DNA from: Rhodoblastus sp963710275
GTDB taxonomy: Bacteria > Pseudomonadota > Alphaproteobacteria > Rhizobiales > Beijerinckiaceae
Direction: 5' to 3'
DNA: 64,000 nt
NCBI GenBank assembly: GCA_963710275.1
Contig: CAVPZS010000012.1
Location: 124,001-188,000, forward strand
Positions 1 through 11,132 of the stretch are shown piece by piece. Below the pieces are notes generated by a model that had not been told where the DNA came from, made no database searches, and was given only the letters and a program-made list of their open reading frames with translations. The position numbers and the translations under genes were made by a program. How positions within the stretch are numbered: position 1 is the stretch's first letter; every line of letters starts with the position of its first letter.

Positions 1-1005
1 CACCAGGCCGTCCTTGATGCGCTGGATCAAACCCATGCCCTCATAGACCAGCGCCGAATAGAGCTGCACCAGGGTCGCGCCGGCCTCGATCTTGGCCCAG
101 GCGGCTTCCGGGCTGTCGACGCCGCCGACGCCGATCAGCGGAAACTGCCCTTCGACGCGCAAAAAGGTCTGGGCAAGCATGTGGGTCGAGAGCGCGAACA
201 GCGGCGCGCCGGAGAGGCCGCCGGCCTCGGCGCTGATTTCGTCGCGCAGGGTTTCGGGACGCGAAATCGTGGTGTTGGAGACGATCATGCCGTCGACGCC
301 GCGCGTCGCGCGCGACGCGCACGACGTCGTCGAGGTCGCCGAGCGCCAGATCGGGCGCGATCTTCAGCAGCACCGGCCGCAGCGGGCAGCTTTCCGACAT
401 TTTGTCGCGCGCTTCGATCACCCGCGCCAGCAGGTCGTCGAGCGCCGAGGCCTGTTGCAGGTTGCGCAGGCCCGGGCGTGTTGGGCGAGGAGATATTGAC
501 GGTGAAATAGGAGGCGAGATCGGCGAAAGCCTCGATCCCCGCGACATAATCGGCGGCGCGGTCGGTCGCGTCCTTGTTGGCGCCGATATTGACGCCGACG
601 ACGCCGCCATGCGCGTGACGCGCCAGCAGTCTTTCGCGCGCGGCGGCGTGGCCGCCATTGTTGAAGCCGAAGCGGTTGATGACGCCGCGATCCTCGTGCA
701 GGCGAAACAGGCGCGGCTTGGCGTTGCCCGGCTGCGGGCGCGGCGTCAGCGTGCCGACCTCGGTGAAGCCGAAGCCCAGTTGCAGCAGCGCGGCTGGGGA
801 CGCGGGCGTCCTTGTCGAAACCGGCGGCCATGCCGAGCGGATTGGGGAAATCCAGGCCAAAGACGTTGAGGGCGAGAGCGGGGTGGTCGACCGGCGCCGC
901 CGGCAGCGGAAAATGCTCCAGCGCGAAAACAGTCAGGTTATGCGCGCGCTCGGCATTCATGGAATGCAGCATGGGCAGGGCGAAATGATCGAAAAAAGCC
1001 ATCAT
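1..1005 (-). CDS. pyrD: Dihydroorotate dehydrogenase (quinone), class 2, 3' end cut by window edge
   Basis: This enzyme oxidises dihydroorotate to orotate in pyrimidine synthesis and passes electrons to membrane quinone. Read across three frames, the protein is continuous: an N-terminal membrane-association helix starting MMAFFDHFALPML, the FMN-site segment NPLGMAAGFDKDA, then GFGFTEVGTLTPRPQPGN, VNIGANKD, FTVNISSPNTPGLR and, near the window edge, SNTTISRP and GVGGVDSPEAAWAKIEAGA. The frame changes near 800, 475 and 310. At 475 and 800 the sequence fits if one base is removed from a short G or C run, so these are probably sequencing errors. The start ATG at 1005 overlaps the stop of the upstream DUF952 gene by 4 bp, so the two are cotranscribed. 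Only a few C-terminal residues are missing. Confidence 0.93.
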
Positions 1006-1346
1006 GGAAGGAGTCCGGCGAAATCATGGGCGCCGTCGGCGCGCAAATTCAGGGGCGCGGCGAACCGGGCGAGCGCGGTGGGAAGGGGGCCGTAGAGATG
1101 CGGGAAAAGCGCGCCGCCGCGCGAGGGCTCGTAAACCAGCGCGTCGCCGAGGCTTGCAGCCTCGACGCCGACCAGCAGCAGCCCGGCCTGCCCGGCGAAA
1201 TGTTTCGCCGCGGTCTCCTCGACCTGTTCGCGCGTGGAAAAATGAATATAGCCATCGGCAAGGTCGACGGCGGCGCCGTCGAACCGCCCCTGCGCGACCG
1301 CCGCCGACCAGGCCGCCGCCGTCACGATTTTATAGATCAAAGCCAA
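1002..1346 (-). CDS. DUF952 family protein
   Basis: A 114-residue cytosolic protein of the DUF952 family, whose function is not established. Family hallmarks seen are the opening LIYKIV, the central DLADGYIHFSTREQVEETA followed by a KHFAGQ segment, and the C-terminal EPSRGGALFPHLYGPLP. The start appears to be TTG at 1346, preceded by a G-rich stretch; no ATG in frame gives the conserved N-terminus. The stop overlaps the pyrD start (ATGA), which implies translational coupling. Full length and intact, unlike its neighbours. Confidence 0.85.
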   Translation of the reverse strand: MALIYKIVTAAAWSAAVAQGRFDGAAVDLADGYIHFSTREQVEETAAKHFAGQAGLLLVGVEAASLGDALVYEPSRGGALFPHLYGPLPTALARFAAPLNLRADGAHDFAGLLP

Positions 1347-1502
1347 GCAAAGCCCCCGAATTCCCCGATTTACAGCATCTTTTGCTCACAATTCGCCAGA
1401 AGAGCTTTGCTGCAATGCGGGATTTTTCTGTCCGCCGGCGGCTGGCCTTGCCGGCGTTCAAGGGCTAAAAGCGACGGCTCACAACCGAAACAGAGTTTTT
1501 TG

Positions 1503-3190
1503 ATGACCGGAACCGAACTTGCCGATTTCGCCCGCCAATCGAACGCCTGGCCGTTCGAGGAGGCGCAGGAAACTCGTGGCCAGGGTCGAGCGCACCGGGC
1601 AGAAACAGGTGCTGTTCGAGACGGGATACGGGCCGTCGGGCCTGCCGCATATCGGCACCTTCGGCGAAGTCGCGCGCACCACCATGGTGCGCCACGCCTT
1701 CGAGACCCTGACCGAAGGCCGGATCGCGACGCGCCTGCTGGCCTTTTCCGACGATCTCGACGGGCTGCGCAAGGTTCCCGACAATATCCCCAACAAGGAG
1801 CTGGTGTCGCCCATCTCGGCAAGCCGCTGACCCAGGTGCCCGACCCCTTCGGCGAATATCCGAGCTTTGGCGCGCATAACAACGCGCGGCTGCGCGCCTT
1901 CCTCGACGCATTTCGGCTTCGATTACGAATTCGGCTCCTCGACCGAATATTACCAGTCCGGCCGGTTCGACGCGACGCTGCTGAAAATGCTGGCGCGCTA
2001 CGAGGCGGTGCAAACGATCATGCTGCCGTCGCTGCGCGCCGAGCGCGCCGCCTCCTATGCGCCCTTCCTGCCGATCCATCCGCACACCGGCGTCGTGATG
2101 CAGGTGGCGCTGGACGAGATCGATTCCGCGCGGGGCCTCGTGGCCTGGCGCGATCCCGAGACGGGCGAAAAATTCGAGACGCCGGTGACGGGCGGCGCAT
2201 TGCAAGCTGCAATGGAAGCCGGACTGGGCGATGCGCTGGTGCGCGCTGGGCGTCGATTACGAAATGGCCGGCAAGGATCTGATCGATTCAGCGTGAAGCT
2301 TTCCGGCGAGATCGCCCGCGCGCTGGACGGCGCGCCGCCGGAAGGGTTCAATTACGAGCTCTTCCTGGACGAGAACGGCCAGAAGATTTCCAAGTCCAGG
2401 GGCAACGGCCTGACCATCGACGAATGGCTGCGCTACGCCAGCCCCGAAAGCCTGTCCTTCTTCATGTACTGGAAGCCGCGCGAGGCGAAAAAGCTCTATT
2501 TCGACGTGATCCCCCGCGCGGTCGACGAATATCTGGCTTTTCTCGACGCCTATCCGCGCCAGGACTGGAAATTGCGGCTCGGCAATCCCGCCTGGCATAT
2601 CCACGCAGGCGAGCCGCCGGCGCCGGAGTTCATCCACCACGGCAAGGAAGGGGAGAAAGGCCAGCCCGCGGGCGAGGCAAAGAAGGCCGCGATTTCCTTC
2701 GGCATGCTGCTCAATCTGGCGGCGGTGGCCAATAGCGAGGACCCCTCGGTGCTCTGGGGGTTCCTGCGCCGCTATGCGCCGGACGCGTCCCCTGAAAAGT
2801 TCCCGCGCCTTGATCGGATGATCGGCTATGCGGTGGTCTATTTCCGCGATTTCGTGCGGCCGAAGAAGCGCTATCGCTCCGCCGACGAGGTCGAGCGCGA
2901 GGCGTTGGAAAAACTTTCCGCCGCGCTGGATAGCCTGTCGCGCGACGCCAGCGCCGAAGAGGCGCAGACCCTGCTCTATGACGTGGCGCGGCCGATCCCG
3001 CGCTACCAGAATCTGGCCGCCAAGGGCGCGACGCCGGAGCGGCCGGGCGTGTCCAACGACTGGTTCAACATGCTCTACCAGGTGCTGCTGGGCGAGGATC
3101 GCGGCCCGCGCTTCGGCTCCTTCGTCGCGCTTTACGGCGTCGACAACACCCGCGCCCTGATCGCCGATGCGCTGGCCGGCAAATTCCTGA
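1503..3190 (+). CDS. lysK: Class I lysyl-tRNA synthetase, split by indels
   Basis: Charges tRNA-Lys with lysine. It is the archaeal-type class I enzyme, which many alphaproteobacteria use in place of class II LysS. The HIGH-type motif is seen in ETGYGPSGLPHIGTFGE and the KMSKS-type motif in NGQKISKSRGNG; LQWKPDWAMRWCALGVDYE and DNTRALIADAL are also typical of the family. The frame breaks near 1570, 1812, 1910, 2190 and 2285. At 1570, 1910 and 2190 dropping one base restores the family sequence; at 1812 one base is missing. The last frame runs on to 3342, but the family ends soon after ALAG, and a TGA lies one frame away at 3188-3190, so I place the end there. The start ATG is at 1503. Confidence 0.9.
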
Positions 3191-4962
3191 AGCCAGACGC
3201 GGCTGGCGTGAGCCCCTGTCGGGCGGGGCTTGTGCGCCGTCTTGGTCCACACAAATGGCTGGCGCGTCCATTGCCACAGGGCGCGCCAGGAGGCGTAGCT
3301 CATCAGCAGCAGATAGGCGGGGGCCAGCAGCAGGACGAATGATGGCGCAAGGCGCCGCCGCCGCATGCCCATGAGATTGGGCAGCACGAAGGCCAGCGCC
3401 CCGAACAGGGCGACGGCGAGGCTGATGCTGGCGAGGATGAGCCGCCCGAAGGACGAGGGGTGGAGCAGGTCGCCGCAAGCCAGGTCATAGGCCAGCCGCA
3501 AGCCGTAAAAAGGCCCGAACAGCGGACCGGCGATCAGGCTCGACATGGCGCAGAAGGCTGCAAGCGCCGGGAAGACGCCCATGCGCCGGATATGGCGTCG
3601 CGGCGTGCGCAGGAATACGGCCAGGGTCTGCATCCAGCCCTTCATCCAGCGCGTACGCTGCCCCATCCAGTCGGAAAGCGCGATCGGCGCGTCCTCATAG
3701 GTCGCGGAATCGATCGCTTCGACCAGATAGCCGAAACGCGCGAAGCGCAGGCCGAGGTCGGCGTCCTCGGTGACGTTCCAGGCGTCCCAGCCAAGGACCC
3801 GGCGCAGCAACTCGGTGCGGAAATGATTCGACGTGCCCCCCAGCGGCATGGGCATGCCGAGCGCGCCGAGGCCCGGATTGATGACGTCGAACAGCGCCGC
3901 ATAGCCCATGGCGAAGAAATAGGCGAGCCAGGATTCTCCGCCATTGTCGATGGCGAGCCGCGCCTGGAGGCAGGCCACCCGTGGCCCGGCCCGGGCGAAG
4001 GCGGCCGCCGCCGTCCGCAATTGCTCCGGCTCCGGCCGGTCCTCGGCGTCATAGATCGCCAGCAATTGCCCCGCGCGCCAGCGGCAGCGCCACATTGAGC
4101 GCGCGCGGCTTTGTTCTCGGCGCGCCGGGCGGCGCGACGACGATTTCCATGTTGGGCGCGAGGCCGGCCTCGCGCAGCGCGTCGGCGGTCTCGATAATCC
4201 TCGGCCTCCACCACGATTTTGATCTCGAGCTTGGCCGGGGGATAGTCCATGGCCTTGAGCGCCGCCAAAAATTGCGCGGCCACCGCCGCCTCGTGATACA
4301 TGGGCGCGATGATCGTATAAAAAGGCAGGGCGCGGTCGCCGAGCGCGGGCGGCGGGGGCTGCGTCTTGAGCAGGGTCGCGGCGATGGCGCAGGCGCGCAG
4401 GTAAATGCCGCCGAGGAACAGCGCCGACAGCAACAGCGACGTAGGCCTCCAGCAGGCACGGCGAAGCCGCGAGCAATCCGGCGAGGATGACCGCGCTCAG
4501 CGCGACGCCGATGAGATTGCTGCGGCGGATTTCCGGCGCATTGGCGCTGAGCCGCGCGTCGGCGCGCGACAGGGCGAAACTCGCGTCCTCGGACAAGGCC
4601 CGCCGTCCCTTCGCGCGGGCGAGGGCGGAAAAGAATTTCGGCGCGCAAATGGCGATCCGGCTATTTACGTCTTTCGCGTCTTCGCTGACGCGGGCGCGAA
4701 GGCCCAGCAGCGCCACGATCTGCGGGCCGCGCGGCGCCAGCATCCAGTCGAAATCTTCCTTGGCCCGGTCGGTCCGGGCCACGCCGGCGCGCAAGGCGGC
4801 GCGGTAATCGAAGCCGGAGGCCAGCGCCACGGCGCGGTCGAGAAAGGGACAGTTCAGCCGCGCCGCCAGCGCCCGGTAATAGAAATCCTCAGTCAGAATG
4901 CCTTCGGCGATCAGCACTTCCTCCGCGCCGACGCCAAGTTTTGCGCGCGCGCCGCGCGGCAT
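3191..4962 (-). CDS. Membrane glycosyltransferase, GT2 / cellulose-synthase-like, split by indels
   Basis: A processive-type inner-membrane glycosyltransferase. Residues 1-60 resemble an MshEN (GspE N-terminal) domain: AEEVLIAEGILTEDFYYRAL followed by ARLNCPFLD. A membrane helix follows (SNLIGVALSAVILAGLLAA), then the GT-A core with TIIAPMYHE, the metal-binding DAED, MPLGGTSNHFR, the catalytic TED in NVTEDADLGLR, and QRTRWMKGW, which matches Q(Q/R)xRW. Three or four C-terminal helices follow. Frames change near 4437 and around 4080-4200. The 3' boundary with the convergent lysK is unclear, because no stop is seen in this frame before lysK and another indel is probable. Substrate and product are unknown. 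Confidence 0.85.
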
Positions 4963-5100
4963 GGCCGAGAAGGTCGCGGGCGAACGCCGGCTTGGGCGAG
5001 AAAGGCGATTTCCGGCGGTAAATCATGTTCGCCTTGCCCGCGACCGGCCTCTCGGCCTGCTGCAAATGTCCTGTTGTTCGGATATAAGGGGCCGGGACTC

Positions 5101-6024
5101 ATGAAGGAAACGGGACCGGACGTGACAAGGCAGATACGCAGGCAATTTATCCGCCAAATCCCGGCTCCGTCCAAGGTAATCCTGCTTATCTTGCGGATCT
5201 ATTTGGTTTTTCTACCTGCGAGTTGCATGGCGCAGGCGCAGCCGTCAGAGGCCGGGGTTTTTGTTCCCAGCCTGTTCGATCCGCACAATCGCACGGTTGC
5301 GCCCGGGGCGAGCGCGAAGAAGCCGATCCGCTTCCTGACCGCCGACGATTATCCGCCATTCGAGTTTCTTGGCCCCGACGGCGCGCTTGCCGGCTATAAT
5401 GTCGATGTCGCCAAGGCCATTTGCGACGAGTTGCAGAACACGGCCTGCACCATCCAGCCGCGCCGCTGGGACAATCTGCTCGACGCCCTGGAAGCGAAGG
5501 AGGGCGACGTCCTGGCGGCCTCGCTGAAGGACACGGCGGCGATTCGGCAAAGGGCGCATTTCACCTCCGCCTATTACCTGACCCCGGCGCGTTTCATCGC
5601 CTTGTCGGGCGGCCGGTCGAACTACAACGCCACGCCCGAAGGTCTGGGCGCCAGGACGATCGGCGTCGTGGCCGGCAGCGCTCACGAAGCTTTCCTGAAC
5701 CGTTTTTTCAATCGCTCGACGGTCAAGCCCTATCCCGATCAGGCGCAGATGACGGCGGATTTGCGTGGGGGCAAGGTCGATCTCGCCTTTGGCGACGCGA
5801 TCACCCTCGCGATCTGGATGAACGACCCGCAATCGGGGGCGTGCTGCGCCTTCCAGGGCGGCCCCTATCTGGAGCCGGACTATTTCGGCGAAGGCGTCGG
5901 CATGGCCGTGCGGCCCGAAGACGACGAATTGCGCCAGACGCTCAACTGGGCCCTGCAAAGGCTGGAGGAGCGCGGCGTGATGACCGAGCTTTACCTGAAA
6001 TATTTCCCGATCGGGATTTATTGA
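5101..6024 (+). CDS. Extracellular solute-binding protein, family 3
   Basis: A 307-residue periplasmic binding protein of the amino-acid ABC type (SBP_bac_3 fold). A long basic N-terminus and a hydrophobic stretch (VILLILRIYLVFLPASCMAQA) form an exported or anchored signal, with likely cleavage after MAQA. Fold hallmarks are RFLTADDYPPFEFLGPDG, AGYNVDVAKAICDEL, the hinge motif TIGVVAGSAHEAFL and the C-terminal DDELRQTLNWALQRL. No permease or ATPase lies nearby, so it may serve a distant transporter or act as a sensor. It starts at ATG 5101 after a GGGG-rich ribosome site and is divergent from the glycosyltransferase. It is intact although the genes around it are broken. Confidence 0.88.
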   Translation: MKETGPDVTRQIRRQFIRQIPAPSKVILLILRIYLVFLPASCMAQAQPSEAGVFVPSLFDPHNRTVAPGASAKKPIRFLTADDYPPFEFLGPDGALAGYNVDVAKAICDELQNTACTIQPRRWDNLLDALEAKEGDVLAASLKDTAAIRQRAHFTSAYYLTPARFIALSGGRSNYNATPEGLGARTIGVVAGSAHEAFLNRFFNRSTVKPYPDQAQMTADLRGGKVDLAFGDAITLAIWMNDPQSGACCAFQGGPYLEPDYFGEGVGMAVRPEDDELRQTLNWALQRLEERGVMTELYLKYFPIGIY

Positions 6025-6041
6025 AGGGGATGGACGGCGCT

Positions 6042-6674
6042 CTAGAGCAGCGGCTTCAGCTCCGCCGCCGCCTGCTGTGGCGGGCGCTCCAGGTTGAAGG
6101 CGCGGACGAATTTGCCGTCGCGGTCCATCAGATAGATCACCGCGCTATGGTCCATCGTGTATTCGCCGTTCTGTCCCGGCTCCTTTCGCGAATAGACGCG
6201 ATACTCGGCCAGGACCTTGGCGACGGCCGCGCGGTCGCCCGACAAGCCGATGATGCGCGGGTCGAAACTGCTGGCGTATTCCTGCATCAGCTCCGGGGTG
6301 TCGCGCTCGGGGTCGACGGTAACGAACAGGACCTTGATCTTCGCGTCGGGCCCCATGGCGCGGAAGACTTCCGACAGCTGGAACAGCGTGGTCGGGCAGA
6401 CGTCGGGGCAATGGGTATAGCCGAAGAACACCAGGAAAGGCGCGCCGCGCAGATCGGCGTCGGTGACGGTTTGTTCGGCGCCCGCCTTGCCGCCGCCGGT
6501 TTTCAGCTGGAACGGTCCGCCGATGACGCTGGCGGATTTGGCGCCTGGATGCTCGTCGACCAGCGCGCAAAAGCCGATGGCGCCGCGCGCCGAGCAGAAG
6601 GCGCGACAAAGGCCAGAATCGCCCAGCAGCGCGCGGGGCGTTTTCGGTTCGGGCGAGGGTTTGTCGGCGGCCAT
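6042..6674 (-). CDS. SCO1/SenC family copper chaperone
   Basis: SCO proteins are membrane-anchored periplasmic thioredoxin-fold proteins that deliver copper to the CuA site of cytochrome c oxidase subunit II. The CxxxC copper/redox motif is seen in GYTHCPDVCPTTL and the distal histidine in YTMDHSAVIYLMD; FVTVDPERDTPELM and GLSGDRAAVAKV are family features. The N-terminal anchor (about residues 15-38) reads poorly, with too many polar residues, and a GATTC-containing stretch at 6620-6630 probably carries one or two indels. It lies downstream of a 45-residue membrane ORF on the same strand. The oxidase genes it would serve are in this window at 32.6-37 kb. Confidence 0.93.
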   Translation of the reverse strand: MAADKPSPEPKTPRALLGDSGLCRAFCSARGAIGFCALVDEHPGAKSASVIGGPFQLKTGGGKAGAEQTVTDADLRGAPFLVFFGYTHCPDVCPTTLFQLSEVFRAMGPDAKIKVLFVTVDPERDTPELMQEYASSFDPRIIGLSGDRAAVAKVLAEYRVYSRKEPGQNGEYTMDHSAVIYLMDRDGKFVRAFNLERPPQQAAAELKPLL

Positions 6675-6738
6675 TGGGCGGTCTCGATTTGCTAGCGCAT
6701 ATTCTATCCGAAAGGCCTGCAGCCCTCCGGGAATATGC

Positions 6739-6876
6739 TCAAAAACAGGTCCAGATCGTCGTCAGGGCGTTGACGAAAACCAGCGGTCCGTACAAGGCCC
6801 ACAGGGTGAAGGCCGAGCCCGCCAGCGCGAGGGCCAACCCGCCGCCGAGCCAAAGCCAGAACCTGTCCTGCGCCAT
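6739..6876 (-). CDS. Small membrane protein (45 aa), hypothetical
   Basis: A 45-codon ORF reads MAQDRFWLWLGGGLALALAG and continues with SAFTLWALYGPLVFVNALTT and a short tail. It contains one or two hydrophobic helices and ends with TGA at 6739-6741. It sits 65 bp upstream of the SCO gene on the same strand and is in good codon use (G or C at most third positions). I do not recognise a named family. Its position suggests an oxidase-assembly or SCO partner, but that is inference. Confidence 0.55.
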   Translation of the reverse strand: MAQDRFWLWLGGGLALALAGSAFTLWALYGPLVFVNALTTIWTCF

Positions 6877-6946
6877 CAGCGTGGCCTAAACGGTCTCAGG
6901 CGCCTTCTTCCGCGCTTGCTCCGCTCGGGAACGCCGTTTCATGGCT

Positions 6947-9900
6947 CTATGTCGGCGGCGCCGCAGGCAAATGTCCAGCCTCGCCGGCCGGCGCGGCAAT
7001 GCGGAACCAGGCGACATAGAGCGCCGGCAGGAACAGCAGCGTCAGCACCGTGCCGACGATGATGCCGCCCATCATCGCATAGGCCATCGGCCCCCAGAAA
7101 ATCTCGCGCGAGATCGGGATCAGCGCCAGCGTCGCGGCGGCCGCGGTCAGCATGATCGGCCGCATGCGATGCTCGGTCGCCTCGAGCACCGCGTCCCAGG
7201 GCGCGCTCGCCCTCGCTTCGCAGAGTCCTCGATCTGGATGATCAGGATCACCGAATTGCGGATGAGGATGCCGATCAGCGCGAGCACGCCGAGGATGGCG
7301 ACGAAGCCCAGCGGCGCATGGCTCGGCAGCAGCGCGGCGACGACGCCGATCAGCGCCAGCGGCGCGACGGCGAACACCAGGAACAGCCGGTGGAAGCTCT
7401 GCAACTGGATCATCAGGATCGTCGCCATGATGAACAGCATCAGCGGCGCCACGGCGGCGATCGGGCCCTGCGCCTTGCGCGCTTTCCTCGACCGCGCCGC
7501 CGACCTCGACCGTGATAGCCGCGCGGCAGGGCGGCGTTGAATTTCTTCAACCTCCGGCGCGAGCTGCGTCGACCACGGTCGCCGGCTGCACGGCGTCGCG
7601 CATCGCCGGCCTTCACCGTGATGGTCGGCAGGCGCGACGCGGCGCCAGATCGTCGGCTGCTCCAGGCCGTAGCCGAAGCTTCGCCACCGCCGCGAGCGGC
7701 ACGGACTGTCCGTTGGCGCCCGGCAATTGCAGGTTCCGCAGCGTCTCGATCGAGGCGCGCTCGCTGGCCGCGGCGCGGGCGATGACGTTGACGAGATAGA
7801 TGTCGTCGCGCACCTGCGTCACCGGCGCGCCGGTGACGACGCTGTTGAGCGCCGTGGCGATGTCCTGCGAGGACACGCCGAGCTGGCGCGCCTTGTCCTG
7901 CAGCACATCGACCTTGCACCACCCGCGCCGGCTCGCTCCAGTCGAAGATCGACGTCGGCGAGATTGCGGATTGTGCGCCACGACACTGCGCGAGCTTCTG
8001 CGCGAGGTCGCGCACCTTCTGGATGTCCGGGCCGCTGACGCGATATTGCACGGGACGGCCGACCGGCGGGCCGATGTCGAGCAGATTGACGTAGCGCGTC
8101 CGTGCCGGGAAAGTCTTGCGTCAGATAGTCCTGGCAGCTTGGTCGCGCAGCCGGTCGCGCACCTCGATGCTCTTGGTGAGGATGACCGTCTGGCCGAAGG
8201 CGGCATCGGCGGGCTGCACGTCGAAGGACAGCACGAAGCGCGGCGCGCCCTGGCCGACATAGGTCGACCAGTGGTCGATGTCCGTATTCGCCGGCCAGCA
8301 TCTCCTGCTCGAACCGCGCCATCTGCGGCGTTGGTGTCGGCGATCGAGGCGTTCTGCGGCAGGTTCCAGTCGACGATCAGCTCGGGCCGGTCGGAACTGG
8401 GAAAGAACTGCTGCTGCGACGAACTCCATGCCGTAGATCGCGCAGCGCGAAGGCGACCACCGTCAGCCGCGATGGTCACCCAGCGCCAGCGCATGCAGGC
8501 GCGCAGCAGCGCGGTCGAAGGCGCGGGCGAACCAGTCCCTTGCCGGTCTCGTGATGGCCTTTCATCGTTTCCGGCAGCAGGGTGACGCCGAGCAGCGGCG
8601 TGAACAGCACCGCGACGATCCAGGACACGACCAGCGACACCGCGATGACGACGAACAGGGTGAAGGTGAACTCGCCCGCCGCGCTGGAGTTGAGGCCGAT
8701 CGGGATGAAGCCGGCGACCGTCACCAGCGTGCCGGTCAGCATCGGAAAGGCGGTCGAGGTGTAGACATGGGTCGCGGCCTTGCGCAGGTTGTCGCCCGCT
8801 TCCAGCCGCGCCACCATCATTTCGACCGCGATCATGGCGTCGTCGACCAGCAGGCCGAGCGCGATGATCAGCGCGCCGAGCGAAATGCGCTGCAGCGAAA
8901 TGCCGGTCATCGCGCATGACCAGGAAGGTGATCGCCAGCACCAGCGGGATGGCGATCGCCACGACGAGCCCGGCGCGCAGGCCCAGGCTGACGAAGCTGA
9001 TCGCCAGCACGATGGCGATCGCCTCGAACAGGCCTCGGTGAAGCCGGACACCGCCTCCTCGACCACGGCCGGCTGGTCGGAGACGCGGTGGACGTCGACG
9101 CCGATGGGCAGGTCGGCGATGATCTTCGTCCATCTCCTTGTCGAGCGCCGCGCCGAATTCGAGCAGGTTGGCGCCGGCCTTCATGCCGATGGCGAGCCCG
9201 ATCGCCGGCTTGCCGTTGAAGCGGAACAGGTTGGCCGGCGGATCGACATAGCCGCGCCGGATGGTCGCGACATCGGTCAGCGGGAAAAAGCGGTCGTTGA
9301 CGCGCAGGTTGATCGCGCGCAGGCTCTCTTCGGAGGTGAACTGGCCGCTGACGCGCATGGCGATGCGCTCCGGCCCGGCCTGGACGACGCCCGAGGGCGC
9401 GACGGCGTTCTGCGCTGCGAGCGTCGCGATCGACCTGCTGGAAGTCGAGCCCGAGCGCCGCGATCTGGCGGGTCGAGAATTCGAGATAGATCGCCTCGTC
9501 CTGCGCGCCGAGGAGATCGACCTGCCCGACATTGGGCACGGTCAGGACTTTCGCGCGCGCGTCCTCGACGCGGTCGCGCAACTGGCGATAGCGTCAGGCC
9601 GTCGCGGTGAAGGCGTAGATGTTGCCGTAGACGTCGCCGAAGCGGTCGTTGAAGAACGGACCCTGCACGCCGCTCGGGAAACTGGCCCTTGATGTCGGCG
9701 ATCATGTTGCGCACGCGCATCCAGGTCGGAGCGACGTCGCGCGCCTTGGTGGTCGGCAGCAGATTGACGAAGACGATGGTCTGGCCGGCGGTGGTGATCG
9801 ATCTTGGTGTAGTCGAGCGATTCCAGCTCCTCGAGCTTCTTCTCGATCCGGTCGGTGACCTGCCGCGTCACTTCCTCGGCCGTCGCGCCCGGCCAGTTGG

Positions 9901-10055
9901 CCTGCATGACCATGGTCTTGATGGTGAAGTTCGGGTCTTCCTCGCGCCCGAGGTTGAGATAGGAGAACACGCCCGCGATCAGCGAAGACGATCATGAAAT
10001 ACCAGAGCAGCGAGCGGTGCTCGAGCGCCCAGTCGGAAAGGTTGAACCGCTTCAC
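6947..10055 (-). CDS. RND efflux pump permease (HAE1 type), heavily frameshifted
   Basis: Inner-membrane proton-driven drug/solute pump of the AcrB/HAE1 family; the combined length of about 1036 codons is normal. Recognisable segments in order are FNLSDWALEHRSLLWYFMIV, ANWPGATAEEVTRQVTDRIE, VPNVGQVDLLGAQDEAIYLE, RVNDRFFPLTDVATIRRGYVD, GKPAIGLAIGMKAGANLLEFG, the transmembrane block SFVSLGLRAGLVVAIAIPLV, GALIIALGLLVDDAMIAVEM, LTGTLVTVAGFIPIGL and, near the end, IRNSVILIIQIED and GGIIVGTVLTLLFLPALYV. I count at least a dozen frame changes, too scattered for natural decay of an otherwise conserved gene. It starts at GTG 10055, overlapping the adaptor stop by 4 bp, and is the last gene of a three-gene operon. 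Confidence 0.9.
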
Positions 10056-11132
10056 GGCGTGTCGGCCCCATAGATCTTCACGACCTGGCCTTCCTTGAGC
10101 CTGTGCACGCCCGCCGTGACGACGCGCTCGCCCTCGGTCGAGGCCGGCGCGCACGATCCAGCGGCCGTCGCGGTCCGGCGCGATCTGGACCTCGCGCAGC
10201 GACGACGGCGAAGGTCTTGGGATCGACGATGCAGACGCTGGCGCGCTCGCCCGTCGCGCAGCAGGGCGGAATCGGGCAGGCGGATGAAACTGTCGGCGCC
10301 CGCCGCGATCCGCGCGGAAATGGTCGCGCCGAGCCGGAACGAGTCGGGCGGATCGTCCAGCGCGATCTTGATGCGCCGCGTGCGCGTGGCCGCGTCGGCC
10401 TGCGGCGCGATTTCGCGCACCACGCCCGTGACCTTCCGCGTCGGGTCGAGCTGCATGCAGACGTTGAATTTCTCGCCGATCCACAGCGCCTCGGCGACGC
10501 TGTCGGGCGCGTCGATCACGGCGTCGCGCCGCGAAGGCTCGGCGAGGGTGACGACGGCCTGCCCGGGCGCGACGGTCTGGCCGACCTCCATGCCGGTGGC
10601 GGTCACCACGCCGTCCATGTCGGCCTTGAGCACGGCATAGGACAATTGCTCCCTGGCCTTGGCGAGGCTGGCCTCGGCCTGGGCCATGTTGGCCTGGGCG
10701 GCGGCGCGTTCCTGCTCGGCGGCGTCGAAGGTCGCCTGCGACGCGGTCTTCTTGGCGAGCAAGGCGGATTGGCGCGCTTCGTTGGCGCGCGGCGTGGTCA
10801 TATTGCGCGCGGGCGCTGGCCAGGTTCGCCGCGGCCGACTTCGCCGCCAGCTCCAGGGCCAGTGGATCGACGGCGGCGAGCATCTGCCCCGCCGCGACGC
10901 GGTCGCCGGCCTTGACCGGACGGGCGATCATCCGGCCCATGACGCGAAAGCCGAACGGGCTTTGCACCTGCGGCTGCACCGTGCCCGACAGCGCGACATC
11001 GAGCGCCGGCGAGGGCGCCGCGACCATGGTCATGGCCGGGCGCGGGGCCTCCCGCGCCTCTTCCTTCTTGCCGCAGCCGGACAGGGTCGCGAGCAGAGCA
11101 AGGGCGCGACTAGCGGAAGAAACCTTCCTCAT
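10052..11132 (-). CDS. RND efflux periplasmic adaptor lipoprotein, second adaptor of the operon
   Basis: Membrane fusion protein that bridges the pump to an outer-membrane channel. The N-terminus has a lipoprotein signal with lipobox LSGC followed by GKKEEA. Then come the barrel-sandwich segment MGRMIARPVKAGDRVAAGQ, a coiled-coil hairpin rich in Ala/Gln/Glu (ASQATFDAAEQERAAAQAN), GMEVGQTVAPGQAVVTLAEP and the C-terminal EGERVVTAGVHRLKEGQVVK. Frame changes occur near 10800, 10270, 10200 and 10140, some at short G runs. Start and stop both overlap the neighbouring genes by 4 bp, so the three genes are translationally coupled. Confidence 0.88.

Noticed and set aside
3191..3342. Extension of lysK to the stop at 3342
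   Set aside because: The extra 50 residues are unlike the family and lie opposite the C-terminal part of the glycosyltransferase; an indel before 3190 explains the missing stop.
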